From: JAXHUH01 sp034211175
Lineage (GTDB): Bacteria > Actinomycetota > Acidimicrobiia > Acidimicrobiales > CAIXPF01
NCBI GenBank assembly: GCA_034211175.1
Contig: JAXHUH010000070.1
Span: 1 to 17,799 of the forward strand
Reading direction: 5' to 3'
DNA length: 17,799 bases
Position 1 is the first letter of the stretch; each line of letters opens with the position of its first letter. Under the pieces are notes generated by a model. That model was not told the DNA's origin. It searched no databases and saw nothing but the letters and a program-made list of their open reading frames with translations. Below are positions 7,835-14,149 of the stretch, piece by piece. A program made the position numbers and the translations under genes.

Positions 7835-8962
7835 TCAGGGGGCCCGGTCGTCGCCCTCGGTGGACGAGGCGACCGTGAACGGGCGCACCCGTCCACCCTC
7901 GCCGACCTGTGCTCCCGGCTCCAGCACCGCGTACGGGCCCACGTGAGCGCGGGGCCCGACCTCGGCGTCGCGGCCCGAGGACATCTCGACCGTGGCGCCC
8001 TCGCCGACCATGCAGTCGACGAGGCGGGTGTCGGGCCCGAGCTCGGCGCCGTCACCCACGGCGGTGCGGCCCTGCAGGTAGGTGTTCGGGAACACGGTGA
8101 CGTCGCCACCGAGCACCACCGAGGCATCGATGTAGGTCGAGGCGGGGTCGACGATGTTCACGCCGGTGGCCATCCACCGCAGGTTGGTCCGCCGGCGCAG
8201 CTCGGCCTCGGCGGCGGCGAGCGCCATCCGGTCGTCGACCTCGGTGACCTCGTCCTGGTCGTCGACCTCGACCGCCTCGATGCTGTAGCCGGCGTCGCGC
8301 AGGACGCGGATCACGTCGGAGACGTAGTACTCGCCCGTCATCGGGTCCGGGGGCGTGCGACGCAGGGCCGGGGCGAGCACGCTGCGACGGAAGCAGAACA
8401 CGAGTGCCGTCGTCTCCTGGAGCTGGAGCTGCTCCTCGGTGGCGTCGACCTCGGCGACGATCTCCGAGACCCGACCGTCGCGACCCCGCACCACCCGGCC
8501 GTAGCCGCGGGGCCGGGCGCGGCGGACGGTCAGCAACGTCGCCGCGGAGTCCGAGCCGCGATGGCGGGCGACCAGCTCACTCACCGTCTCGGGGCGCAGG
8601 AGCGGCAGGTCGGACGGCACGACCAGCACGTCGCTGTCGTCGAGGTCGTCGTCGGGCAGGGCGGTCAGCGCCACGCTGACCGCATCACCGGTGCCCCGCT
8701 GGGCCGGCACCTCGAGCACGTCGGTCGGCGTGTCCAGGTCGCCCTCGTCCTGGAGCTTCTTGGACACCCGCTCGGCGCTCGTGCCGACGACCACCGCGAC
8801 GCGGTCGACCGCGACCGCCCCGAGGGCATCGATCACGTGGAGCACCATCGCCCGACCGCACAACATGTGGAGCGGCTTCGGGCGCAGGGAGCGCATGCGG
8901 GTCCCCTGACCATCGGCGAGGACCACGGCACACAACCCACGACCCGACTCGCGCTCTGCCAT
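7835..8962 (-). CDS. glmU: GlmU-type UDP-GlcNAc pyrophosphorylase with shortened beta-helix domain
   Basis: The N-terminal nucleotidyltransferase (residues about 10-240) should convert GlcNAc-1-phosphate and UTP to UDP-GlcNAc for peptidoglycan. Motifs: LADGQGTRM (15-23), PKPLH (28-32), QRGTGDAV (88-95), PSDLPLL (116-122) with metal ligand Asp118, GYGR (153-156) and TGEYYVSDV (209-217). The usual Val-Asn-(Asn/Asp)-Arg metal segment reads VDDR (242-245), so the second metal-binding Asn appears to be Asp. The left-handed helix (about 265-362) stops after a few turns. At 375 residues the protein is some 80-110 shorter than full GlmU and lacks the acetyltransferase His and acetyl-CoA region. Only 94 bp separate it from prs, so no lost 3' part is hidden there. 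ATG 8962 follows AGGAGGTG by 9 bases. Confidence 0.85.
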   Translation of the reverse strand: MAERESGRGLCAVVLADGQGTRMRSLRPKPLHMLCGRAMVLHVIDALGAVAVDRVAVVVGTSAERVSKKLQDEGDLDTPTDVLEVPAQRGTGDAVSVALTALPDDDLDDSDVLVVPSDLPLLRPETVSELVARHRGSDSAATLLTVRRARPRGYGRVVRGRDGRVSEIVAEVDATEEQLQLQETTALVFCFRRSVLAPALRRTPPDPMTGEYYVSDVIRVLRDAGYSIEAVEVDDQDEVTEVDDRMALAAAEAELRRRTNLRWMATGVNIVDPASTYIDASVVLGGDVTVFPNTYLQGRTAVGDGAELGPDTRLVDCMVGEGATVEMSSGRDAEVGPRAHVGPYAVLEPGAQVGEGGRVRPFTVASSTEGDDRAP

Positions 8963-8989
8963 CCGACGACGCACCTCCTGTGCTCGGCG

Positions 8990-9062
8990 CTGGCGGGGCA
9001 GGGATCGAACCTGCGACCTCCTGATCCAAAGTCAGGCGTTCTGCCAATTGAACTACCCGCCA
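8990..9062 (-). tRNA. tRNA-Gln (anticodon UUG)
   Basis: The 73-base minus-strand sequence folds as a complete cloverleaf: acceptor TGGCGGG/CCCGCCA, D stem GTTC/GAAC, anticodon stem CCTGA/TCAGG with loop CTTTGGA, a 5-base variable loop, and T stem GCAGG/CCTGC with loop TTCGATC. The anticodon TTG (9027-9029) reads CAA and, by wobble, CAG. The weak U1-A72 pair and discriminator G73 match bacterial glutamine identity. The CCA end is not encoded. It lies 27 bp before the glmU start and may share its transcript. Confidence 0.97.
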
Positions 9063-9084
9063 GGGTTGGTTCCAAGGTAGCCCG

Positions 9085-9102
9085 GCGTGGGTGGCCCCAC
9101 GC
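9085..9102 (-). other. Short perfect hairpin upstream of tRNA-Gln
   Basis: GCGTGGG (9085-9091) and CCCACGC (9096-9102) form a 7-bp stem with a 4-base loop, 22 bp before the tRNA 5' end. It could be a second terminator hairpin for the sigma/anti-sigma operon or part of the tRNA precursor leader. Confidence 0.35.
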
Positions 9103-9121
9103 GTATCGGTTCGCACACGCG

Positions 9122-9155
9122 CCACGGGGGCCGGGCGTTCGCCCGACCCCCGTGG
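9122..9155 (-). terminator. Strong hairpin, likely terminator of the sigma/anti-sigma operon
   Basis: Two 16-base arms (9122-9137 and 9140-9155) pair with one C/A mismatch around a TT turn. The hairpin starts 33 bp past the stop of the gene at 9189. No T tract follows on the minus strand, as is usual for GC-rich actinobacterial terminators. Outer arms GCACACG (9113-9119) and CGTGTGC (9165-9171) could lengthen the structure. Confidence 0.6.
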
Positions 9156-9188
9156 GTGGTCATTCGTGTGCGCCCGGTGGGCGCTGCG

Positions 9189-10469
9189 TCAGCTCTCCGG
9201 CCGGGTCGCGGCGCCCTTGCCGCCGCCGTCGCCCGACGCCTCGCCGACCTTCGGCTCGCCGTTCAGCCCGGCGCCACCCCCACCGTCGACGACCGAGGTC
9301 GTGCTGGTCGGCGGGTTCGTGGCCCCCGAGCCGCCGCCGACCGTGGTCGACGTGGTCGGTGCCGTGGTCGACGTGGAGGTCGACGCAACCGTGGTCGACG
9401 TCGTCGACTCGACGGTCGTCGTCGTCTGCTTGGCGGGGACCGACGTGGCCGGCCCGACCGTCTCGTCGTCACCCTCGTTCTCGCCGCCGGCCCACTGCAG
9501 GGCGTACACCCGCACGTCGGTCTCGGCGAGCAGGTTGTCGTTGGCGTCGAGCGCCACGACCCGGTAGGCCACGCAGTTGGTGAACTCCTCCAGGTCGATC
9601 GCCTCGCTCAGCGAGGTGCCCTCGACCGGGTCGAGCCACACCGCCGTGCCGGGAGCCGGTTGCCGGTTCCCGTAGCGGGGCATCTCGATGGTCTCGGTGC
9701 AGGTGGCGTCGCCCTCGGGCTCGACCCCCGGCGCCGTGACCGTGCGGAGCACGGCGTAGCGGTCGAGGCCGTCGCCCTCCCAGGCGTCCCACGACAGCGA
9801 GAGCTGGTTGCTCTCGACGTCGGTGCCGTCGAGCGGGCCCATCGAGTCGATGCCCGGGAGCTGGGTGCTCTCGGTCGTCGTCGAGTCGACCTGGCCGGTC
9901 GACTGCGGCGTCGCCGTCGTCACCGAGGTCGACGGCGCCGACTCGGTCGTCGTCGTCGCCTCGTCGCTCGCCGCGACCTCGTCATCGGTCGGCGTGATCA
10001 CGACGGTCGGCAGATCGCCGTCCATCGTCACCCTGGCGGTGTTGACACCGTCGGGGCACGGGACGTCCCGTCCGCCCTCGATCTGGAGCGTGCGGTCGCC
10101 CTCGCAGACGACCTCGTCGCCGTCGGCGATGGCGCCCTGGCCGTCCTCGCCGATCGGCTCGCCGTTGATCGTGACGCCGCCACCGCTGCTCGACGTCATC
10201 TCGACCTCGAGCAGATCTCCGTTGCCGCCCGTGCCGACGAGCGACAGGAAGCCCACGGCACCCAGCAGCACGGCGGCGACGCCGCCCACTGCGATCAGGC
10301 GCATCCGGGCCCACGGCTGACGAAGCTGCGCCGGGGTCGGAGCCACCGACGTCAGGTCGTCGACCATCTGGAGCCGGGGCAGGAGGGAGTCCACGAACTC
10401 CTTCCTCGGCTCGGGCACGGGCTCTCGGCCCATGCGCTCCAGCGTCTCGTGGAGGTCTTCGTGGTTCAT
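9189..10469 (-). CDS. Membrane protein, probable anti-sigma factor with Fn3-like outer domain
   Basis: The 426-residue protein has a short cytoplasmic N-terminus (1-55), one transmembrane helix (about 56-78) and a large outer part. The outer part has a Gly-rich region (79-160), a Thr/Ser-rich linker (170-203), a fibronectin-III-like region (about 205-325, with LSLSWDAWEGDGLDRYAVLR and YRVVALDANDN) and a long Thr/Ser/Val tail (338-378) ending in Gly/Pro-rich sequence. Overlap with the ECF sigma gene by ATGA, with GGAGGAGGTG just upstream, indicates a coupled sigma/anti-sigma pair. The cytoplasmic part has no HxxxCxxC zinc motif and no cysteine, so it is not a classic ZAS domain. The anti-sigma role therefore rests mainly on position and topology. 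Four outer cysteines (122, 138, 257, 299) may form disulfides. Confidence 0.75.
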   Translation of the reverse strand: MNHEDLHETLERMGREPVPEPRKEFVDSLLPRLQMVDDLTSVAPTPAQLRQPWARMRLIAVGGVAAVLLGAVGFLSLVGTGGNGDLLEVEMTSSSGGGVTINGEPIGEDGQGAIADGDEVVCEGDRTLQIEGGRDVPCPDGVNTARVTMDGDLPTVVITPTDDEVAASDEATTTTESAPSTSVTTATPQSTGQVDSTTTESTQLPGIDSMGPLDGTDVESNQLSLSWDAWEGDGLDRYAVLRTVTAPGVEPEGDATCTETIEMPRYGNRQPAPGTAVWLDPVEGTSLSEAIDLEEFTNCVAYRVVALDANDNLLAETDVRVYALQWAGGENEGDDETVGPATSVPAKQTTTTVESTTSTTVASTSTSTTAPTTSTTVGGGSGATNPPTSTTSVVDGGGGAGLNGEPKVGEASGDGGGKGAATRPES

Positions 10470-11059
10470 GACACCTCCTCCGTACCCATCTTGTCGATCT
10501 CCTTCTTCAAGGCCTTCAACGCCCTGCTGAGCGTGACGGCCATCACCGGTTTGGACGATCCCATGGCTTCCGCCGCATCCTCGTGGGAGAGTCCGGCGAG
10601 GTACCGGAGCGAGATGGCCTCCTGGTACCTGGGGTTCAACTTGGTCATCGCGGCCAGGACGACCTCACGGTCCTCCTCGCCGCCCTCGACGTGCTCGACG
10701 TCGTCCTCCGAGTACGCCGTGTGGAGCGCACCCATGGCCTTCTGGCCCCGATCACTCTTGGCCCGACCCACCCGCCGGTAGTGGTCGGCCAACTCGTTCG
10801 AGGCGATCCGATAGAGCCACGGCCCGAAGCCGCCCGCCTTCCACTCGAACTTCTGGAGCTGCCGGTACGCCTTCTCGAACGTGGCCGCCGTGATGTCCTC
10901 GGCCACCTCGCGTGACCTCGAGCGCCGGTAGGCGAAGGCGTGGATCTTGGGCAGGTAGTGACGGTAGAGCTGGGCGAACGCCTCCGAGTCGGAGCGCGCA
11001 GCCTGAACCAGGCGTCGCTCCTGCTCCTTGTCGTCGTCCAGGTCTCCGGTGTCGTTCAC
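10466..11059 (-). CDS. ECF-type RNA polymerase sigma factor
   Basis: This sigma-70 family protein of 197 residues would direct RNA polymerase to a dedicated promoter set. Region 2 spans about 25-93 (AFAQLYRHYLPKIHAFAYRR, DITAATFEKAYRQL, WLYRIASNELADHYRR). After an acidic linker comes region 4, about 137-190 (LNPRYQEAISLRYLAGLSHEDAAEAMG, with the HTH ending in LSRALKALKK). I chose GTG 11059. The frame stays open upstream (ATG 11101, GTG 11155), but those codons include AGT, AGA, GTA, GAT and GGA, atypical for this genome. TAGATT lies 8 bases before 11059, and the resulting N-terminus has normal ECF length. The gene is coupled by ATGA to the probable anti-sigma factor. The subgroup was not determined. 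Confidence 0.88.
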   Translation of the reverse strand: MNDTGDLDDDKEQERRLVQAARSDSEAFAQLYRHYLPKIHAFAYRRSRSREVAEDITAATFEKAYRQLQKFEWKAGGFGPWLYRIASNELADHYRRVGRAKSDRGQKAMGALHTAYSEDDVEHVEGGEEDREVVLAAMTKLNPRYQEAISLRYLAGLSHEDAAEAMGSSKPVMAVTLSRALKALKKEIDKMGTEEVS

Positions 11060-11067
11060 CGGTCCGT

Positions 11068-11073
11068 AATCTA
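11068..11073 (-). promoter_or_regulatory. Putative -10 box for a leaderless sigma-factor transcript
   Basis: TAGATT on the minus strand ends 8 bases before the GTG at 11059. It fits TAnnnT, and no ribosome site precedes that GTG. No clear -35 is seen. Confidence 0.35.
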
Positions 11074-11520
11074 CGGGCGCCCGTCTGGTACTCGTTGCCA
11101 TGCGGGTCCTGAGCGCACGGCATTCGCGCCGCGCCGAGACTGCGATGGGCTGCACCGACCACCTTCGTCGACCTCTCTGGAGCGCCGCGCCGGACAGCCC
11201 TCACGGCTATGCGCTCCGTCCCGGTTCCGCCGAGATCCTCGATCGTCCCCCGGTCGACACCGCCGCCCGGGCCGCCGTGCTCCGCCCGACCCTACGCCGC
11301 CGCGCCGCCAGCGCGTCGCCGTCGGGGGTTCGATGTCGGATGACGGTGTCCCCGTCGATGTCGTCGTGTCGTTGTGTGGCATCAGGTTCCCGCTCACCCA
11401 TGACAACGACGACCGTCATCGGAGATTGCACCTCCGAACCGGTTGGTCCGAAGTTTCTCCGGGGATCGGCTCCCCGGTGACGGCACCGGTACCCGCCGAG
11501 GCGCTACCGTGGCGACCCTC
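11074..11520. other. Divergent intergenic region between sigma-factor operon and bS22 gene
   Basis: No convincing protein or RNA gene is visible in about 450 bp. Frames open on both strands code for Arg/Ser/Pro-rich low-complexity peptides and look like composition artefacts. Local structure includes a hairpin at 11419-11437 (TCGGAG/CTCCGA, 7-base loop), the 8-bp palindrome AACCGGTT at 11437-11444, a perfect hairpin at 11459-11477, and TAGGGT on the minus strand at 11289-11294. The 11400-11460 part is less GC-rich than its surroundings, as expected of a promoter or leader. Motifs typical of tmRNA, RNase P RNA or SRP RNA were not found. Confidence 0.5.
11459..11477 (+). other. Perfect hairpin in the region upstream of the bS22 gene
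   Basis: CCGGGGA (11459-11465) and TCCCCGG (11471-11477) form a 7-bp stem with a 5-base loop. It lies 43 bp before the bS22 ATG, in the least GC-rich part of the gap. If transcription starts upstream it could act as a leader structure; if it starts at the TACCGT box (11505-11510), the hairpin is outside the message. Confidence 0.3.
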
Positions 11521-11622
11521 ATGGGATCTCTCATCAAGAAGCGCCGCAAGCGCATGCGCAAGAAGAAGCACAAGAAGATGCTGAAGCGGACGCGCTTCCA
11601 GCGCCGGGCCAAGGGCAAGTGA
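11521..11622 (+). CDS. Small ribosomal protein bS22-like (AURKAIP1/COX24 domain)
   Basis: The 33-residue product starts MGSLIKKRRKRMRKKKHKK and is almost entirely basic. It matches the actinobacterial AURKAIP1/COX24-domain peptide known in mycobacteria as 30S protein bS22, which sits in the small subunit near the decoding centre. The conserved pattern MGSxIKKRRKRMxKKKHxKxLxRTRxQRR is visible along its full length, and the length is the usual one. There is no good Shine-Dalgarno sequence. TACCGT (11505-11510) ends 10 bases before the ATG and could be the -10 of a short-leader message. The gene stands alone, divergent from the sigma-factor operon and convergent with ispE, with a hairpin terminator between. 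It is easily missed because of its size. Confidence 0.92.
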   Translation: MGSLIKKRRKRMRKKKHKKMLKRTRFQRRAKGK

Positions 11623-11656
11623 GCCCGGCGGCCCACCGCTGATCCGCTGACGCCGA

Positions 11657-11678
11657 CGACCGCCCTCAGGGGCGGTCG
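11657..11678. terminator. Bidirectional hairpin terminator between bS22 gene and ispE
   Basis: CGACCGCCC (11657-11665) and GGGCGGTCG (11670-11678) form a perfect 9-bp stem around a TCAG loop. It lies 35 bp past the bS22 stop, and the ispE stop codon (11666-11668, minus) forms most of the loop. The symmetric stem could end transcripts from both convergent genes. No T tract is present. Confidence 0.55.
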
Positions 11679-12379
11679 GTTCGCGTCACGAGCCGTCCGG
11701 GGCCGTCGAACGCCCCCGGCACGAACCACGACGACCCCGACCCCGCCAACGTCGGCCGGATCCCCGTCGCCGCCTCGAGCTCGTCGCGCCAGCGCACCAG
11801 CGTCGGCTGGACGACCAGGGCCGCCGGCTCCAGGTCGTTGCCGTGCTCGCCCCGTGGCCCACCGAGCCTGTCCCAGGCCGCGTAGACCGCCGGCGTCGGG
11901 CACGCCACCGGGGGGATCACGAGCGTGAACGTCCGCGACGTCGGCTCCAGTGGCTCGACCACCTCGCCGATGCCCCCCACCCGGGCGCGCCCGCCGACGA
12001 GGCAGAACGCCACGTCGGCACCGATCGACGCGGCCAGCTCCAGGTCGTCGCAGCCGGCCCAGCGCAGCACCGCGGCCGCGTCGGCGGAGCCGCCGCCGAG
12101 CCCGGCACCGGCGGGGATCCGCTTGGTCAGGCGCACGTGCGCGGTCCGGTCGACGGCCCGCAGCGCCCGGCGCACGAGGTTGTCCTCGCCGTCGGGCACG
12201 TCGAGGCCCCGCCCGGCCTCGTCGACGATCTCCAGCCCGTCGCCCGGGCCGATCTCGAGCGTGTCGCCGATGTCGAGCGTGACCATCTCGGCGTCGATCA
12301 GGTGATAGCCGTCGTCGCGCACGCCGGTCACGGCGAGGCTGACGGTGAGCTTGGCCGGGGCCTCGACGATCTCGGTCAT
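11666..12379 (-). CDS. ispE: 4-diphosphocytidyl-2-C-methyl-D-erythritol kinase
   Basis: IspE phosphorylates CDP-methylerythritol in the non-mevalonate (MEP) pathway to isoprenoids. This GHMP-family kinase keeps the substrate motif EAPAKLTVSLAVTG (6-19) with Lys10, RDDGYHLID (21-29), the ATP-binding loop PAGAGLGGGSADAAA (89-103), catalytic Asp122 in GADVAF, GNDLEPAA (190-197) and the C-terminal GSGSSWF. At 237 residues it is short (about 280-310 is usual). The loss appears spread over loops and the C-terminal domain, not at the active site. The ATG overlaps the rsmA stop by ATGA, with GGGGGAG 8 bases upstream, so translation is probably coupled. Confidence 0.93.
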   Translation of the reverse strand: MTEIVEAPAKLTVSLAVTGVRDDGYHLIDAEMVTLDIGDTLEIGPGDGLEIVDEAGRGLDVPDGEDNLVRRALRAVDRTAHVRLTKRIPAGAGLGGGSADAAAVLRWAGCDDLELAASIGADVAFCLVGGRARVGGIGEVVEPLEPTSRTFTLVIPPVACPTPAVYAAWDRLGGPRGEHGNDLEPAALVVQPTLVRWRDELEAATGIRPTLAGSGSSWFVPGAFDGPGRLVTRTDRP

Positions 12380-13284
12380 ACCGGCGCTCCCCCGTCCCGC
12401 CCGACGCCATCGTCGGCGGCTCCTCCCCCGGCATGGACCGCAGCGGTGAGCGCGGCCCAGGCGGCGAGGTCGAGCTGCTCGGGGCGCAGTTGCGGGTCGA
12501 TCCCGGCGGCCGCGAACACCTCCGGGGCGACGACGCCGGCGAGGGACCGCCGCAACATCTTGCGTCGCTGGCCGAACGCCTTCTGGACGAGGTCGAACAG
12601 CTCGTCGGGGTCGACGTCGTGGGGCGGGTGGTCGCGGCGACGCAGGCGGACCAGCGCCGACTCGACCCGCGGCCGCGGCACGAACACCGTCGGCGGCACC
12701 CTTCCGACGATCTCGCCGGTGGCGTACCAGGCCACCTTGACCGACGGGATCCCGTAGGTGCGCGAGCCGGCCGGGGCCACCATCCGCTCGGCCACCTCCC
12801 GCTGGACCATGACCAGCATCGTGCGAACCCGCGGCACGTCGGCGAGCACGTCGAGCACCAGGTGGGTGGCCACGTTGTAGGGCAGGTTGGCGACCAGGGC
12901 CCAGCCGGCCGCCGGGTCCCCGCCGTCTGCTGCGTCCGCTTCGGCTCGCTCGGCGTCGTCGAGCAGGCCCTCCCAGTCGGCCGTGGTCGCGTCCTCGTGG
13001 ACCACCCGGACGCCGTGGGGGGCGACGACCTCCTCGAGGACCGGCAGCAGGTGGCGGTCGGCCTCGACGGCCGTGACCCGGGCGCCCTCCTCGACCAGGG
13101 CCAGCGTGAGCGACCCGAGGCCGGGGCCGATCTCGACGACCCGGTCGCCGGGCGAGATGTCGGCGAGACGGGCGATGCGGCGAACCGTGTTGGGGTCGGC
13201 CACGAAGTTCTGGCCGAGCGCCCGGCTCGGGTCGAGCCCGTGGGCCGCCAGCAGGTCGAGCACCCGCGTGCGGGTGAGCGTCAA
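12376..13284 (-). CDS. rsmA: 16S rRNA dimethyladenosine transferase
   Basis: RsmA (KsgA) dimethylates two adjacent adenosines in helix 45 of 16S rRNA during 30S maturation. The 302-residue protein shows LGQNFVAD (23-30), SAM-binding motif I EIGPGLGSLT (51-60), acidic VEAD (73-76), the catalytic NLPYNV (133-138), FVPRPRVESA (201-210) and the C-terminal FGQRRKMLRRSL helix. An acidic Ala/Glu/Asp insert at about 107-127 precedes the NLPY strand. The start is read as TTG 13284, which overlaps the tatD stop as TTGA; GTG 13263 is the alternative. The frame is open further upstream, but only as an antisense-like shadow of tatD. It is coupled downstream to ispE. Confidence 0.94.
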   Translation of the reverse strand: MTLTRTRVLDLLAAHGLDPSRALGQNFVADPNTVRRIARLADISPGDRVVEIGPGLGSLTLALVEEGARVTAVEADRHLLPVLEEVVAPHGVRVVHEDATTADWEGLLDDAERAEADAADGGDPAAGWALVANLPYNVATHLVLDVLADVPRVRTMLVMVQREVAERMVAPAGSRTYGIPSVKVAWYATGEIVGRVPPTVFVPRPRVESALVRLRRRDHPPHDVDPDELFDLVQKAFGQRRKMLRRSLAGVVAPEVFAAAGIDPQLRPEQLDLAAWAALTAAVHAGGGAADDGVGRDGGAPV

Positions 13285-14144
13285 GGGCGGGCCCCGCCGT
13301 CGGGGTCGCGAGCGGGCGCGGGCGCAGCCGGGTGCGGGAGCGCCCCGAGACCGTAGAAGCGCTCGGCCAGGTCCCACGTCGACGCCGCGACCTCGGCCGC
13401 GGTCAGGCCCTTGAGCGCGGCAACCGCCTCGCCGACGTGGGGCACCCACGCCGGGCGGTTCAGCTTGCCCCGGTGGGGCATCGGCGCCAGGTAGGGCGAG
13501 TCGGTCTCGACCAGCAGGCGATCGAGGGGGCAGAGCTTGGCCGCCTCCTGGACGTCGGTCGCCTTCTTGAACGAGACGATGCCCGAGAACGACAGCAGCG
13601 CACCCCGGTCCAGCGAGCCACGGGCCTCGTCGGGCCCGCCGGTGAAGCAGTGGACGACCGTGCGGGCCGGCGTGCCCTCGGCGTCGAGGATGGCGAAGGT
13701 GTCCTCCCACGCCTCCCGGGTGTGGATCATCAGCGGCAGGTCGTGGGCGTGGGCCCAGGCGATCTGCGCGGCGAACACCTCACGTTGGGTGGCCCGGGGC
13801 GAGTGGTCGTAGTGGTAGTCGAGGCCGCACTCCCCCACGGCGACGACCGTCGGGTCGTCGAGCAGCTCCTCGAGCCCGTCGAGGCCGAGGCGCGCCTCGT
13901 GGGGGTGGAGCCCGACCGTGGCCCACAACCCGTCGTGGGCACGGGCGTCGGTGATCGCCCGGCGGGACGACTCGAGATCGGTCCCGACGGTGATGGCGCG
14001 GGCGACCCCGACCTCCCGCGCCGCCGCCAACTGCTCGGCGGCGACGTCGGGGTCGGCGTCGAGGTGGCAGTGCCCGTCGATCCAACGGGGCACGGGCGCG
14101 CCGACCGAGGGGTCGGGCGTGGCCGTGTCGGTGTCGGCCGGCAC
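13281..14144 (-). CDS. tatD: TatD-family metal-dependent deoxyribonuclease
   Basis: TatD enzymes are cytoplasmic TIM-barrel hydrolases with metal-dependent DNase (3'-5' exonuclease) activity. The 287-residue protein has the metal ligands of the family: DGHCHLD with His25 and His27, Glu105 in GECGLD, His141 in IHTRE, His165 in HCFTG and Asp215 in ETDSPYLAP. The open frame extends upstream into metG, but GTG 14144, 5 bp after the metG stop, gives a protein beginning about 20 residues before the barrel. That fits the family, although the ribosome site is weak. The C-terminus carries a Pro/Ala-rich tail. In mycobacteria rpfB lies between tatD and rsmA; here the two genes overlap by 4 bp. Confidence 0.92.
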   Translation of the reverse strand: MPADTDTATPDPSVGAPVPRWIDGHCHLDADPDVAAEQLAAAREVGVARAITVGTDLESSRRAITDARAHDGLWATVGLHPHEARLGLDGLEELLDDPTVVAVGECGLDYHYDHSPRATQREVFAAQIAWAHAHDLPLMIHTREAWEDTFAILDAEGTPARTVVHCFTGGPDEARGSLDRGALLSFSGIVSFKKATDVQEAAKLCPLDRLLVETDSPYLAPMPHRGKLNRPAWVPHVGEAVAALKGLTAAEVAASTWDLAERFYGLGALPHPAAPAPARDPDGGARP

Positions 14145-14149
14145 GGGGC

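Noticed and set aside
7829..7842. CCCC/GGGG hairpin at the glmU stop as a terminator
   Set aside because: Only 4 bp of stem with a 4-base loop and no T tract; too weak to call in DNA of this composition.
9340..9430. Repetitive GTCGAC/GTGGTCGACG stretch as a possible regulatory or CRISPR-like repeat
   Set aside because: It lies inside the coding region for the Thr/Ser/Val-rich tail of the anti-sigma-like protein and reflects codon repetition (ACC, ACG, TCG, GTC); there are no regular spacers.
11100..11480. Plus- and minus-strand open frames of 74-126 codons between the sigma factor and bS22 gene
   Set aside because: They are Arg/Ser/Pro/Ala-rich with no domain, no ribosome site and no consistent codon bias, and they overlap each other.
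12376..13710. Extended rsmA frame reaching back through tatD
   Set aside because: The part upstream of 13284 is an Arg/Pro/Ala-rich shadow of tatD; the RsmA family starts near the TTG or GTG chosen.
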